A stretch of DNA of 64,000 nt from Coccinella septempunctata (Eukaryota > Arthropoda > Insecta > Coleoptera > Coccinellidae): NCBI RefSeq assembly GCF_907165205.1, contig NC_058189.1, positions 38,590,270 through 38,654,269 of the forward strand. Reading direction: 5' to 3'. The number at the start of each line of letters is the position of its first letter. Positions within the stretch are counted from its first letter, which is position 1. Shown piece after piece: positions 40,201 through 55,200 of this stretch. A program made the translations under genes and the position numbers. The notes below the pieces were generated by a model. The model did no database searches and was not told the DNA's origin. It saw only the letters and a program-made list of their open reading frames with translations.

Positions 40201-43200
40201 TCTTCATATTATGGCAGTAATACTTTCTGAAATATTTCAACACTTTTGTACTTACATCTTGGAATGGTCAACGAAAAAGTACATTCTTTCAATCCATCTT
40301 GAATTTCGTGGTCTTCAGTCTCCAGAATTATTTTGTTCTTTTCGTAGTCATCAATGGTCATTTGTTCGTCGTTGAAGTACCATGTTATATCGGGAATAGG
40401 ATCAGCAATAACAACAATCTTATGGATAACAGAATGTTTCTTGACTATCGTTTGATCAATTAATCCTTGGCTTATCTTTGGTCTTCTCAGTTCCTTCTCA
40501 GCTAGAATCATAAGACATAAAAATTGATTCATGATAATTATTAGCCTCAGTTTGATGACAGACACAAAGTTTGATGGTGTTTAAGACATATTATTGAAAA
40601 TAGCAAACTTTCAATGCCAAATTATCAGCATGAGGCTTTAGTGAAGTAGACAAAAAACATGGAGACTAACTCAACTCTACAGTATTATAAAGGGTGATTC
40701 CGGAGGTGACCGTCACATTTCAGGAGAAGTTTACATTAGTAAAGACAGCTTCGAAAAAATGTTTGGTTTATGGCTGGAGCCCTCTTATCTGTTGAGACTC
40801 TACAGGGTGATTAGTTCGATTCGACTTCGGTATGGTTTATTCAATTTTGATTATTTTCTCATTGCCGTACAATATGAAGGTGTAAATTCAATAATTCCAA
40901 CGTTTTTCTCAAAATACCGGGTGGTTATTGTGATAATTTTGGATTACGTGTGCAGGTTAATGAAGAACACCCTTTACATTGCGTTTTCAAAACCGTTTCA
41001 GATCCTAGCATAAGGAGTCGTTATTCCAGTAATTTCAATTTTTTCCGGGAAAACATTTTTGAAAAAGGAACAATATCGAAATCTCGCTTAGATGCGGTGG
41101 AAAAGGATTCAATATGCAAAGCTGTTCCTGAGTTGTGAAATAGTTTTATTAAAATACAAATCCATATTGAATTGCTCATATTCTGAATAAAAACATTTTA
41201 CAGGAAATAACTTAATATGCACTTAAACCGGAAGAATTTACATAAATAAAAACATACGGGACATGAAAGGCTAAACTGAGGATTAACAGAATATTCACAT
41301 TGCATTTTCGAAATAGTTTCCACTTTTTTGAAAAAATTTTTGTGCTTTTTTACCTGAAATTCTGATGAGAGTTGGATTTTGTTTCAAAATATTGTATCTC
41401 TCCAAAAATTTTTCAATTAGATTTTATCTACTCCTAATTTCTACTTTATAAACTTTTTTCTCAGATATCCCCACAAAAAATGATTTAGAGGGTTCAAATC
41501 AGGCAATCTTTGTGGCAAAGCAATGAGGGCTGTGACGTGTTGTAATCTTCGTGATAGATATTATGGCAATATTTCGTGAACCTTTTGAATGGAATGGAAT
41601 GGATCAAACTTTTCTTTCTTCAAAGTCTTGCGCACTTTGCTTTGCGAAGTTCCTTACCCGATACTTATTTGACGAGTACCTACTAAAAGACGGTTCCTAC
41701 CACCCGTTCAACGATTTGATTAGAAATTTCGTTATTATTGGTATTTGGCCTATCAATGTGCTCCGCCTTACTAGGATTCTTTAGAATAATGAAACACTTT
41801 TCCAAAAGTTCCTTTTTCTGGTTGACGTCAGTTGAGAAATCCTCTTTGGTATTCAATTTTGGATTCATTTCCACTTCCATATCTGCATATTTCGCATGAG
41901 TAAATAATTGTGGCATGTCGTTATACACTTGTGACAGACTATTCATTTGAAATTAATCTTCACGTATTAACGGATTTAAATAGGATTTTTTTTGGGATTA
42001 CAATTTCATGGAAAATTTTCAATTTGAAATATTTTTTGTCGACCTCTATCTGATTGAACATGATACAGACTTTTGTGAGACCGCAAATGAACAAAATTAC
42101 TTTACGCTAGCCGTTTCATAGAATTAGTTTTTTTATCAGAACACCAGTGGAGCGCATATGGAGTGATTTCTGATTTTTTGCAGACTTGTTTATGATGTTG
42201 TACTCATGAATAATCCAAGTTTGTGACCTCGAGCGCCGAACGCAACCTTGTCAAAAATCGAAGAAACCGCGAAAAAATCGTGCATTTCTCAAATTTTGGC
42301 GATTATCACCCTGAAGAACTAGTTTTCGAAAAAACTTCTTCAGGACGTTTTTGAAGTAGACTAAATTTGCTAGAATATGATACCAGAACTTTTTCTGCAT
42401 AACCAATAGTTTTCGAGATTAAGGCCCTCTTTGCTACCGCTTAATGGAAACTTAGGGACACCGACAATTGGCAACGCTGTGAAATTATTAAGTTTTCGGT
42501 ACACTCGACTTACTTGAGGATTCAAAAAGAAGAAATTTCATATTTGTTTCCATGATCTGTCAATATTTCATTTGGTCTGCTGCCCATCACGTGAGTGCCG
42601 TTTGAACTCAAAATCTACATAATGTGTCCCAGAATCTCCCAGTCTCAGCGTGGGTTTGTGTTTTTCATGTAGGGAGACTTTAAATGAAGGTGAAGTGCAC
42701 CTAGTGAGGAAAAGAGGTGTAAAAACCTTTTTGAGTTGAGTGTTTCTCTTAAGAATATATAAAATAAATAGACGATTCTTGAAGGGTGTGAATGAGTTAT
42801 ATGTATGTGCACAGTGCTTGTCAGATAAAATACAACAATCCGAAGTTGATCGAACCAGCTGTTAGCAGTGGACAATCAAATATTACGCCATCAAGACCCA
42901 CGAGATCTGTCTCTGAGCAGTTCAATTTCAAATTTCAGAACACTGTTTGTCTATGTGAAGACAAAATAACTGAAGAGTTCCTTGTGGCAGAAATGAAGAA
43001 GAGAAGAAGGCAGAAAGACGGAACAATCTCATAACTGCGGAAGAGTTGTCTCTCAGTGCAACTATCTTGAAAGCAGCTGAAAAAACGTTGTGATGAATGG
43101 GCTCTTGAAATAAGAGATCGTATATATATGAGTACACAGATTTGGTAGCCCGTGATGCCAGGTACCACCAACAGGAAGGTCCAGAGGAAATCGTCAGCAT

Positions 43201-46200
43201 CTCTCTGTTGATGAGACCGTGGAAGAGATTTAATCATTTCTGGAAGAGAAGACCACAAGGTCTCAATCCCAAAATGATTGCCAGAGATGCAGCCCCACAA
43301 CACCTCTTGCAGATGATTTCTTGTGGTTGCACGAAGGGTTGTGGGAACGCGTGCAGCTGCAAGAAGGCAGGATTAAAATGCTTATCAGTCTGCAAGCACT
43401 GCAGCGGAGCCTCTTGTGACAATATACCTGATTTTGCAGTAGCAGATATCCCAGAAGGCGACGATCTGTCCGATGTCGAAATGTAGGATGACTTGTGGAC
43501 ACAAGAAGTCGATCATTCATCACCATCCCCTGATGGAGATATACCATCATACGTCAATCTAGATAAGGACGAATCTCAACCGGGACCTTCAGAGAGGGCT
43601 AAATTAAATTTTTTTTGATTTTTGACATAAATCTATTCCGTAACGAATAAAGCTATCAATTTTTGTTGTAATTATCTTTTTCACTTCTTTATTCGTAGCT
43701 TAGCTTAAACATCATGGTTCACACTTCTCATTCTTTTTCTTCTACATCCCATCATAAAAGTACAGGGCTCCGGTAGTATAATCAGGGTCAAAATTCATTC
43801 AAAACGGAATTCTAAAAAGATGATGAACTTTGAAAGGCTTAATCTTGAAAAGTATTGAGTCTACTAAGACAATTCTGGCATCATAATGTGGCAAATTTTG
43901 TCAGCTTTAAAAACGTCCTGAAGGGGTTTTTCCGAAAATTAGTCGAGAAAAACACGATTTTTTCGCGGTTTTTTCGATTTTTGACAAAGTTGCGTTCGGC
44001 GCTCGAGGTCACAAACTTGGATTATTCGTTAGGCCAACATTATAAACAAGTCTGCAAAAAATCAGAACTACCGGATTTCACTCATGCTGTGATGTATAAA
44101 GTTACTGGACTACTTTGGCTACCCAACTATTGACGATACAGCTTTACTAAGTACCTATTTCAGAATATTCTAACGGCATTGGAGCTTAGTTTCGATATTT
44201 CTATTATTTGAAAATTATTTCTCGGAAAATCTGAAGTGTATCAAAAAATTTTATAATACTCATATGACTCATAATGGTAGAATCTGAAACGCTTAACAAA
44301 GTTTTGGAAACGCAATGTTTTTTTTTACCTGAACACTTTATTTGAATTTCATTCAGACTCACAATGACAAACCGGTATTTTGAAAAACGTATCATAATTA
44401 TTGAATCTACTCATTCGTATTGTACTACACTGAACCTTGACCTGTAGAGTCTTAATAGGAGCCCCCAGCTACAAAACAAACATTGTTTCGAAACTGTCTG
44501 GACTAGTGAAACTTCTAAAATCTGACGTTCTTTTCCGGAATCACACTGTTAAGTATATTGATGCAGACATTTCTTGAATAAACTCTTATTCTATTCTATC
44601 ATACCATGGTTTTCAGATTTCAATAGATTGTTTCTGCAGGTATTTAGATTCACCTCTCAAATAGCTCCATACAGGAGAACCTATCATTTTGTTTCAATTC
44701 GAAATATAATTGTTTTACTCACGCGTTACATCTAATACAGCTTTCTGTACAGCCTGTCCTAAGGGATTAGAAAGTATACAGGAGTAAGTGCCAGCATCTT
44801 CCATCTTCAATTTCTTTATTTCCAATTTGAATTCTTCTCCCTCCTGGCTCACTTTCATCCGAAGGTGAGATTCAGGCGTTATTTCCTTATCGTCATGCAA
44901 CCATTTTGCTGTGGGCGGAGGGTTGGCGAAACCACGAACGATGTAGGTGATACCTAAAGATTCTGGACGAGAACCATCTTTCATGTTGGTTGTAAGAACA
45001 CTTGGGGCAACTGTCGAAATGAAAGAAGTTTAAATTTCGGGAAAATTATATGAGACGGGTTGATGAATTCCTCAGCGAATAGGTTTTATGCGAAAGATGC
45101 GGCCCTCAAATGTTTCTAAGCATATAACATACTGACGATAGCCGGTAACACAAATACGGGAACAATCAATTTGGGCGTTAAAGCTTCATTTTGGGATATA
45201 TAGGGTGTCCCAGAATTAATCGATAATCCTGCAACATCTCATAGAAGATTTGGGCACTCTGGAAAAAATACCAAAAAAAAATCTCCTACAGAATTTTTTT
45301 CCAAAACAACGATTTTTTCAACACCGAGTTACGTCTCCAGAGACCACGGCATGAGTAAAGTTAATCATTTTTCTAATGCCAAAATATTCTTCATGCAATA
45401 CTCCGATAGGTATCGTATCGAAGGCTTTTGTCGTTATTGAAAAAAATCTCAACTTTTCAATCAAATATGTATACTTCATTCAAATTTATTTTAGCAGTCG
45501 GTTGGCCATGAAATAATTTTCTCAAGTTTTTGTAACTAGAACGAAGTAAGGTTGGCACTCATGAAATGTCGTTAATGCCATAACGCCGTTGCCACAACTA
45601 ATATCAATTTTTATTACGAAAATGCCGAAAGTGACTGAAAAAAGAGACAGGGTTTCAAGAAGTGCTATTTAGAATTCAGGTCCGCTCATTCAAATAGTTA
45701 TACCCTGATATTCTAAAATCCACAATACGTCAGACGGTAGCGAACATATTCAATGTAAGAATTTATATAATGTTTCATCTGAATCTAAACGACTTATATT
45801 TCAGCTGAATATTTCCACAAACAGAAAGATTGTGAATGAAGAGGATGACAAAGAATTTCCTTGTGGTGGCATTTGAGAATTTTATGTTTGAGTGAATTTT
45901 CGTTTTCTACAAGATTTTCGATAAATGTCATCGGAGAATAAGTTCCCCAAAATGGATTTTTCTATTTTTCATTTGTCTTGTCCTATACAATGTAAATGTC
46001 TCAAGGTACCAATCAATACCTAATTATTATTATTACATCAACGTATTAAGATGAATAGCCACGAATACGCGCAAGTTGCCCTGTTACTTGTTTATTCATG
46101 TGAAATTTTTGTTGAAAGGTGAAGTACATCTTAACTTGAAACTTCCTTCAATTCCTTTTACTTATATTGATGCAAGCAAGATGATTTTTGTTGAAGAATT

Positions 46201-49200
46201 TAACATTCTTGTAATTATCTGTTAATTCCTTCGGGAGATACCCATTCCCAACCACTGCATCATATGCATTTCATCTTCGGGTTAATATTTTTGAAATCTA
46301 CAAATGATGTAAGCCAAAGAAGATAACGAACATTAACTCTCCTCAAGCTAGTGCATATTATGATATTATACTGATCTCTTGTATTTTCCATGCAAATAAC
46401 TGGATTTGGTATGCCTTCAATCAGTTTGTATAAACTTCAATTATGTTCGTCACATATTTTCCGAAGAGATTCGACATTGTGATAAAATACGTAATAACAG
46501 AAACTTTTACGTAGAACAGGCAACATAGCGTTGATTAAAAACCCAAAAATGTTTTGACAAGCTTCATAACCCCACGTTTCCGTACTATACAGAGTGAAAT
46601 GTGTCAAATTTCCATGGCCAACCGACTGCTAAAATAAAAGTGAATGAAGTATATGTAAGCCTGAGTGGCCAACCCTCACTCAAATGGAGGCCTTTACTAC
46701 TAGTCATTGTTGGTTTTTTAAACATTTAGGCTAGGACAACAAGAGTTTTCAACTGATTTTTAGCACCAAAGTTAAACAGTTTTATTTGACTGTTGCTCGT
46801 CATTTATAGACGAACAATGCTCTTTAAAATGGAATCTTTTTCTATTTCCAAACCTCTTCTTCGCTTAGATTTTGAGAAACGCTTACACAAACAATATCTA
46901 ATCTAGATCCTGCACGAGATTCGCGATTCCTGTGGCCCGTCAGGATCAGAAGAATAGAATGTAAAATACTAAGATTGAAAGTGAATGTTGAAAAAAAAAG
47001 GGAGAATATATTTCGTTTCTCCAGAAATAATGAATGAATAATGAATGAATTTTTTTTTTTCAAATGTGCGTTACGGCCGAATGAAACGAAATAGTGGTAG
47101 AGGTCTCTATAATAGAACAAGATAGCTATCGTGGCAGAGGTATATGTAGTGGGATCTTGCTGCTGCCAAAGATTAACTCCTTCCTCTTTGCTGCTACGCT
47201 TCTTCGGCTTCGGACAAATGGTAAGGAGAACGGGAAACTTATTTTAATCGAATAAAATTATAACTTCATTCATTGTTAGAAAATAATATATTAGTTAATA
47301 TACAGGGACTACTGGGTGAGTCTTTAACTTGTACCAATATTCAAACAGTAGATTCTGGAGGTAAAAAAAAAACACTTTTTTCCTAAACCATTTTTTCCGA
47401 TTCGGCCTTGATAAAAAGATATACTTAGCCATTTTAAGTTTTTATAATGAGCTGTGCCATCCCTAGAAAAACAAAATTTCTCAATTTTTCGAATTCCACA
47501 GATATTTTTTATTTTGGAACATCAAAATACATACTCGAAAACGGCGCATTATGAGGGAAAATATGAAGAATAATTTCATTTCACAAAACGTTCAAATATT
47601 CATCAGATATCGTCCTAATTAGTTTCAAGAGTTGTGTTCTTTGAATTTTTGATATTTTTATGGTACGTAAAATAATAATAAAACTGGAAGACGTGGGTGA
47701 TATCTTGTGTTTGACAAAGATTTATCAAATAGATGAAGAACTATATTTTGAAATTCATTTCATTCGATAAAATCATTTATGAGATAGAACTCAAAATAAC
47801 ATTTTTTATGCTACAACAGGCGTATCTTTTAAACCGAGCCGATTCTGAAAAAATGGTGAAAGAAAAAAGTTTATCTCTTCAAATATTCTTATGAGTCAAA
47901 GACTCACCCTATATTCACGATAGGTTTGTGGAAACTGAAATAGGATCTGAAAACCTTCGATTGCCAAGAAAACGTCGGAATACTGCATCAAGTACAAAGT
48001 ACGGTATCTTATCGTTATGTCGTTCCTTCACTAGCATCCGTTCTCATTGTCACATTCAATGTTCGTTCTTGAAATTCAAGGAGTGGCTTCGCTTTTTCTG
48101 AAGCCAAATTTACATTGATGTCCCCGACCCCGGTTAAAATGATCGGCTTTTTATCATCATCATATTATTATCCAATGATTGCAGCAATCTTTGGTGTGTA
48201 CAGCACTGACTGAAGTTGATTATAGCTGCGGAAGAACTACCTGGTGATATGCCAAAAGGATTGTTTGCCCATTTTCCATTATCTAACGAGCTGCACATAT
48301 TTCACGAATTTCTGAGGCATTCAGAGTAAGTGAATTAGTTTGTCTCATCGTTTCATCCATATGAGGAGGAATGACATGAGTCACATCAGTAGAATTTCGG
48401 TAAATTGTAACTCCCTCACACACTCAGTTGCAGAAAAGGCCATTATACTGTAATGGTCCCTTTAAAATTTTAATTCTTTATTAAACGGGGTTTTCTGTTG
48501 CAAGTAACCTGATTTAATGATTTAAACGTTTTTTGCAGTGAAAATTGTTGAGAATTTCTTTTATTCGTTACATATTATGTCTAGTTTGTCGAGCATGTCT
48601 AGCCTCTCGTCTCTTTCCGATGGAGAAACAAATACTGACACGAAAAATTCATTAGGTTCATAGCATAGATATGATTTTTGCATTTTCCAAGATTTTATTA
48701 GTTACACTATCGTTTGTACACTAGAAATGCCATTTCTCGGGAGGAATGTCATAATTCTTTTAATGAATTCATTACCGAAACATTAACTAATGGAACGAAA
48801 ATTATTGAAAAATTAATAGTCCGGGAGGTGGCGTCACTTTTTCATCAGTGATTTATCTGCAACTCAAATGTGATTAATTAGAGAGTTACACTATTACTGT
48901 ACTCGAAATCGAAAGTCAGTCAGCGCGACCGTGTTGGGCCTGGGCGTGGGAGGCAGTTAAACTCGCCGGAAAAATCTCAAAAAAAAGTGATTGATCTCCA
49001 CGTGAAACTTTGTAATAATGTAAATTATTCATGATTATGAGTGAAAATGGGCGTCAGTCACGTTCCCGATGGTGGAAACATCGTCAGTCAGGCGTTTGAA
49101 CGGGTCGGAAAAATCGGAAAATGAAGTGATCGATCTGCACTTGAAATTTTTAAAAATTATTATTTTAATCGAATTGAACGTAAAAATGGACGTGTCACGT

Positions 49201-52200
49201 TTATAGTGGTGGATTCTGCGTCAGTCAGGCTTCCAAAGTCAAGGGCAGTGACCAGCTTCCTTTGGCGCGCTGCACCTTATGCAGTTCGAATGTTTATACA
49301 GGCAGTTACTTGTTTATACAGGGAAAGGAAGCCCTTCAGTATTTAAAGCTTATTCTGTAAACAAATTTGTCATCACTACACTTCTCACGGGGAGACAGGG
49401 TTTTTTACTGAGGTTTTTCCCTAAGCTCTTGTATCATACTCTAAATTGTATGGTACCCCGTTACACTAACCTTTGCTAAAACTCACACATATGCTATATT
49501 GTTTGATAATTAAAAATGTATTGATGACATTCAAAAGAATATATATATATACAGGGTGCTTTATCATAAACTGGACAAACATATATAGTGAGTAAATAAC
49601 ACCGGGAGAATCACTTTTGCCTTATGACATATACCCCGTTTTCGACGCATAAGCGAGAAATAAGGTGTTCAACGTCGTATTTGAGCTCAGTTATGTATAA
49701 ACCTCAAAGTAACGGTTTCTGGTCACATCGGAGTATTTTTGAGTGCTCAATTCAGAAAAGATGAAGAACTCCAAAAAAAAATTTCAAAATCGCGGAAAAC
49801 CTCCGATGTCCGTGATTTTTGTTTGTTTCCAAATTGAATTTCATTTTCTAAATGAACACAATTTTCGAACAATTTCCTTGTAGTTTCCTACAATCAGGAA
49901 ACATTTCAACAATTTTGAGTTTTCATTTCTCAGAAACGCGTCATAAGGCTTATTAGCGGCTACACACTGCCCAACTCGGTCGGGCCGACAGACCGACTTG
50001 GTTGGGTTGGATGTGAAATCGGTCCGTGTGTAGCTATGACCGACGACAGAGGATTTGTCGGGTCTTGTCGTACAGCCTAGCCATCCAGCCGCACGACCGA
50101 CCGACTAAGCTGGATCGTGTGGAACGCTGTCGGGACGTCGGGTGGAAATGTCATTCTGTATTCAGATGTCGACTGGACAGGTATTCGCTGCTGCAAAAAT
50201 GGCCCTCACTATTGATCCGAGCGATGTATAATCCAGCGATCGTGAAATTCAACTGACCAAGTTGGACGGCGGTCGTGCCGTCTGTACGCAACGCCCAATC
50301 TGGTCGTCCCGACAGTTGGCCCGACCGAGTTGGGCAGTGTGTAGCCGCTTTATATTCAAACTTCGGCAACGTGATTCATGTCATCCGATTTTCAGTTATT
50401 TTCGTATTCTTCCCTTCCCTTGTAAATTCATAATTGTCTTGTTTATATCCACCTGAACATCGGAAAATACAGGAAATGCTCTGATTTTCATGGGTATGAA
50501 ACATGACACACTGATACCATAGCCTTCCCCAGGCATCATACAGTTAAATATGAGTCCTCACCGAGTTATATAGGTATCAAATTATATAACCATTTGTCCA
50601 GTCGCTTGAAATCAATGAGTGGAAAATCTTTAACTAACAGGTGTTACTACAGTGTGGAGGAGTTCCTTAAGGACTCCATTTGTTGAATTTGTTATTTTTT
50701 TTTCTCTTCTATTTGTTATAATATATGACTTGTCCTATATATTTCTAAAGTGTCCAAAAGAATCAATAAAGTTTATTTATTTATTTATATGATGAAACAC
50801 CCTGTATAAACAGGTAATTGTTATGTACACTCGATAAATAATCGTCAGCCGGCACGATGCCGGTGGAATATGCGTCATTCGAACTGCATAAGATGCAGCG
50901 CGCCAAAGGAAGCTGGTCACTGCCCTTGACTTTGGAAGCCTGACTGACGCAGAATCCACCACTATAAACGTAACTGACGTCCATTTTTACATTCAATTTG
51001 ATTAAAATAATCATATTTCAAGTGAGGATCGGTCACTTGTCAATTTTCAGATTTTTCCGATCACTTCAACCGCCTGACTGACGATGTTTCCACCATCGGA
51101 AAAGTGACTGACGCCCATTTTCACTCATAATCATGAATAATTTACCTTATTACAAAGTTTCACGTGCAGATCAATCACTTTTTTTTAAGATTTTTCCGGC
51201 GAGTTTCATCGCCTCCCACGCCCACCGCTATTGGACTGACTGACGCGCGGACCTCATATATACAAGTGGAGAACTACTCATCCTAAAAAATTCGTGTGAA
51301 GATCGATCACTAGTTCAAAAGTGACGCCACCTACCGGACTATAAGTTCTTGCAACAGGCATTGAAATAATGAAAACATCAAATTTAAGGCACTATTAATT
51401 AATGCTGATTTAATGGACTCCTTCTTGCAACTGCGTGTTCAGTCTCTATATGAGATCGTTTGATATGACAAACGCAATTAAATTTTGGAATGTCAAATGC
51501 TTCTTCATTTTTCAGCCATTCATTCATTTTCGTTGTCTAACTCTATCCTTGAAATCCTCAACATGGGCTGATAATTTCTTACAATTCACGGGGAAGAGTG
51601 ATGAGCCTCTTCAACCACTAATGAGTTTGGAGGGTTACCAAACGATTGAGAAAAAGAAGTAAATGATATTCAGACGCCTACCGATAGAAAAATCCGTAAA
51701 TATTACGATCTGAATTCAACTAACTATCTACCATTACTGAGGGTGGAAAGAAAGACCGTCATTATCAAGAAAGAGTAGATGCTGACCATGGTGTTGATCT
51801 CGTTCGATCACCCACCCTGATGAGAACAGTTATGGAATTTTCTGACTATATTAAATGCCGGCAAGTTCTACCCAGTATCATCATACTCGATCGCCATCCA
51901 GCAGCTAACGAACCAAAATTGAAATCCTCTCCTTTCGACCCAAGAGTAAAGATGGTAAAGTTCATCTTCATAATGCTTCAAATCTCAGTCGTGAGACATT
52001 GAAATATATTGAGAGAATGCCTACGAAATTCATCTTGTAGACTTCACGTTGACGTTGCTGCAATCATTAGATCTGACAATAAAAAAGCCGATCATCTCAG
52101 GCTTCAATGTTAATTTTGCTTCAAAAGCAGCAGAGACACTCATTCTCAAAATGAACACTGAATATCACAATGAGAATAATAACAGAGATAGAACAATAAG

Positions 52201-55200
52201 ATACGGAACTATACGGTTGATGCAGATTTTTTTGCGTTTGTTGTTTGCAATCGAAAGTTTTCATATCGTTACTTAAGTTTCCAGAAACCTTTCGTGGCTT
52301 TTTTGAAAAATCAATTGTATGAATGAAGTTATAATTTTATTCGTTTAAAATAAAGTTCCGTCAGTGGAGAGAGTTCATAACTCCAACTATTAGATGGATT
52401 TATAGCGAAAGTTGCCGAAGTTTTACTTTTCGCGTGGCTTTTCACGCACCAATTTTTTTTTTTCATTTATGACCTCACCTGTGGATGATAGATGAAAATG
52501 AATTATTGGGGATACTACGGTACAATCCTTCGAAATGATAGAATTGATAAAGATATGGTTGAAAACTTAATACTATGCCTGAAAATCAAGAAATGAACAC
52601 GAGCAGGGAAAATATGTATTGGGAGTCTATTTTTTAGGACTGTCAGTATACATAAAAAGTTGGCAAAAGTGAAGGTATTTGTGAAATGTCTGAGAAATCG
52701 AATTGTTCATCCTGAAGACACTTCTTGTTATTCCTACAACTGCTCACCATCTTATTTTTTTCACGATTGTGTATCACAATCATGGATGAAAACGAATTAA
52801 TAAATTAACCACTAATTTTCACTAATAAATTTACCATATTTCAATCAAAATTAACTGCGTTCATACTTACGAAGTACAAAAATTGATGGTTTTGTAACTG
52901 CATCACATTGGGAAGGATGATAAGATATATGAATCATGCAGGTTTCATTTGTTCATTACAAAAAATTTAATAATTTAAAACAATTTCATCCATTAGACAA
53001 AAAAATACTCAACAACATAAAAAACTCACTACTGTATTTACAAAACAAATGATGAAATCAATAAACTCTATTCTCATTGAATAGAAAAGTCCTTCCTTTT
53101 TCTTTACAGGTTTTAAACCTGACAATTTTTCCATTCCAAAAATACAAAAAGTAAATCAACTATAATAAAAGGTTCATTAGTTTTAGCATTTATTGTTTTC
53201 ATCATCATTATCGAGCAAAAACTTTTCAAACGTTGAAGCAAAATTTTAAAGATTGTTAGATTAGCATATAAAAATCATTAATTACTCGCCATATAAAGAC
53301 CCTCTTTTTTACGAGGTTGGAATACTTATACAAGGCTCTCACCTTGTGATTAATCTTGAATTCATCCACATGCTAGCAGGGACAAAATCTTTTTGTTTTA
53401 GAATCTGATTCGTTGTGTTCATTGAGAAAAGAATCTCCGGTTAATGTCAGCGTTTTAGTTAATTACTGGAAAAGCATAAGCATTAATTTAAGGTGTATGT
53501 GTAATTATATTCGGAAAATGCTTTGAAATCACTTCATTTCAGTTGAAATCGAATTTTTCATCCTATGACTGTTTGTTTGGCTGGAGATATTGTGATTTTT
53601 CATAGTTATTAGGGTATATTTAATAAAATTTATTATTTGTTAAAACATAGTGTGTATGGTATTTGATACGTTGTTTCATTTTTAAATACCTTCTTCTAGT
53701 TTCCTTCCTTCGTGGTCATCCTCCACATTTTTTGTGATTATCTCTTCATCTTCTCTTTCTCTACTTTGAGGTTTATCATTAATTTCGCCTTTGGCAATAG
53801 TGTTGTCCACCGAAAGAGAAGCTTTTCTGGATAAAGAAGTAGGTTCAGGGGTAGGAGTACCTGGTTCTTCATTTGCATGATTATGCATCTCAATGAATTC
53901 TTTTGTCCCGCTTAATGCTTTGGATGGAGTACCTGCGCTCACTGGTGTAGGTTCAGCAATTTCAACCTCTGGAATTTTTTGTATCGTAAGTTTCAAACTT
54001 TCCTTTCTTCCACTCCTTGATTTCAGAGGTTTAGGTTCTTGAGAATTTACATCGGATGTTTGTGGAACATCTACAAACTCTTTCATTTCAACTTTTTCTA
54101 CCGGAGCAGATAGGCTCCTACCAATTTTTGTCTTATGTTCATCAGAAATACTTTCTTCAAGTTTAACACCTGAATTTGTCTCTATCAGTTTTTCCTCCAA
54201 AATTTCCTCTCTCTTACTAGACAAGGCATTTGTTGACTTTGGCAGTTCTACATCTTCAACGTTTTCTTCCTCTATTATTATATTTTCCACTACATCTATT
54301 TCTTCTATTGTTACTGATGAAGTTCGTCGAGATTTTTTGGGAAGGGTGAATGTTTCTTCTGCTGGTTTGATACTTTCATCATATCTTATATTGTATTCAG
54401 CAGATTCAGCATGGACTGAGCCTGGTGACTCAATCAAAGGGGTGGAGGGTTCCTCAATGAAGGGTTTGAGAGTTACTGTTAGAGTTTCCTTCATGGTCAT
54501 GTGGTTTTTATCAACTGGACCTATTTGTATAAAATGTGTAGTGTGAGACTTGTTAATATGGTTGAGTTTTTACAAATCGGTTTCATGTTATTCTTGATCG
54601 AGAATATGTGTGATGAAAAATTTCCCAAAAAAACACCAAAAATTTGAATCGAATGTATAATGATGAAAAAAATTGCTACAATTCGTCGCTCATTCAATTG
54701 GACTTTGAATATCGAAAATTACTTCTTTGAGAGCGTTAAATTTCTACACACCTATCGAATTCAGAAAAAAAATTAGAAACTGAATAAGATTCGAATCAGC
54801 CATAACAGTTGAAGGATACCCACTTGGAGCACTGTCGAATAAATACAGGATGTCCAGAAATAAAGACAACAAAATTTGGTCACAGATTTTCGAGGCAAAA
54901 TAAGGAGACCCCTATTTCGTCTTTCGGAGTTCAGCACCCTGAATTTTGTCCCTAATAGTCATCTCTTCTTATCTTGAAATCCGGTTATAAAAATCAAACA
55001 TCATAAATTTTTACACAGCAGTTTTATTATATGAGAAATCTGCTACCTATTAGGGCGATGGGCAATGGTTTTAAAGACATTGTGTTGTGTTGTCATCCAG
55101 CAAAAAGAATCGGATCCATCGCCAAAATAGGTAGCACTGTAAGGTTTCACCTATTATAAAACTTCGTCAAATTCATGCAGTGACTTTCGCATGACCAGAT

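Larger units (their letters stand above)
40690..44553. mobile_element. large inverted-repeat element with nested insert
   Basis: Arms of about 430 bp (about 40690-41115 and 44150-44553) with GTGATTCCGG near the outer ends. The interior has a minus-strand trace LPQRLPDLNPLNHFLWGYLR (41460-41520), the C-terminal signature of mariner-type transposases. A second element (42140-44085) is inserted. Confidence 0.65.

Noticed and set aside
43142..43486. A host tesmin/TSO1-like gene nested in the intron
   Set aside because: Terminal inverted repeats surround it, frames are broken and the middle is missing, which fits a transposon remnant.
51810..51830. Plus-strand CTGATGAGA as a further hammerhead core
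   Set aside because: No stem II or GAAA follows; the match is chance next to the real minus-strand remnant.
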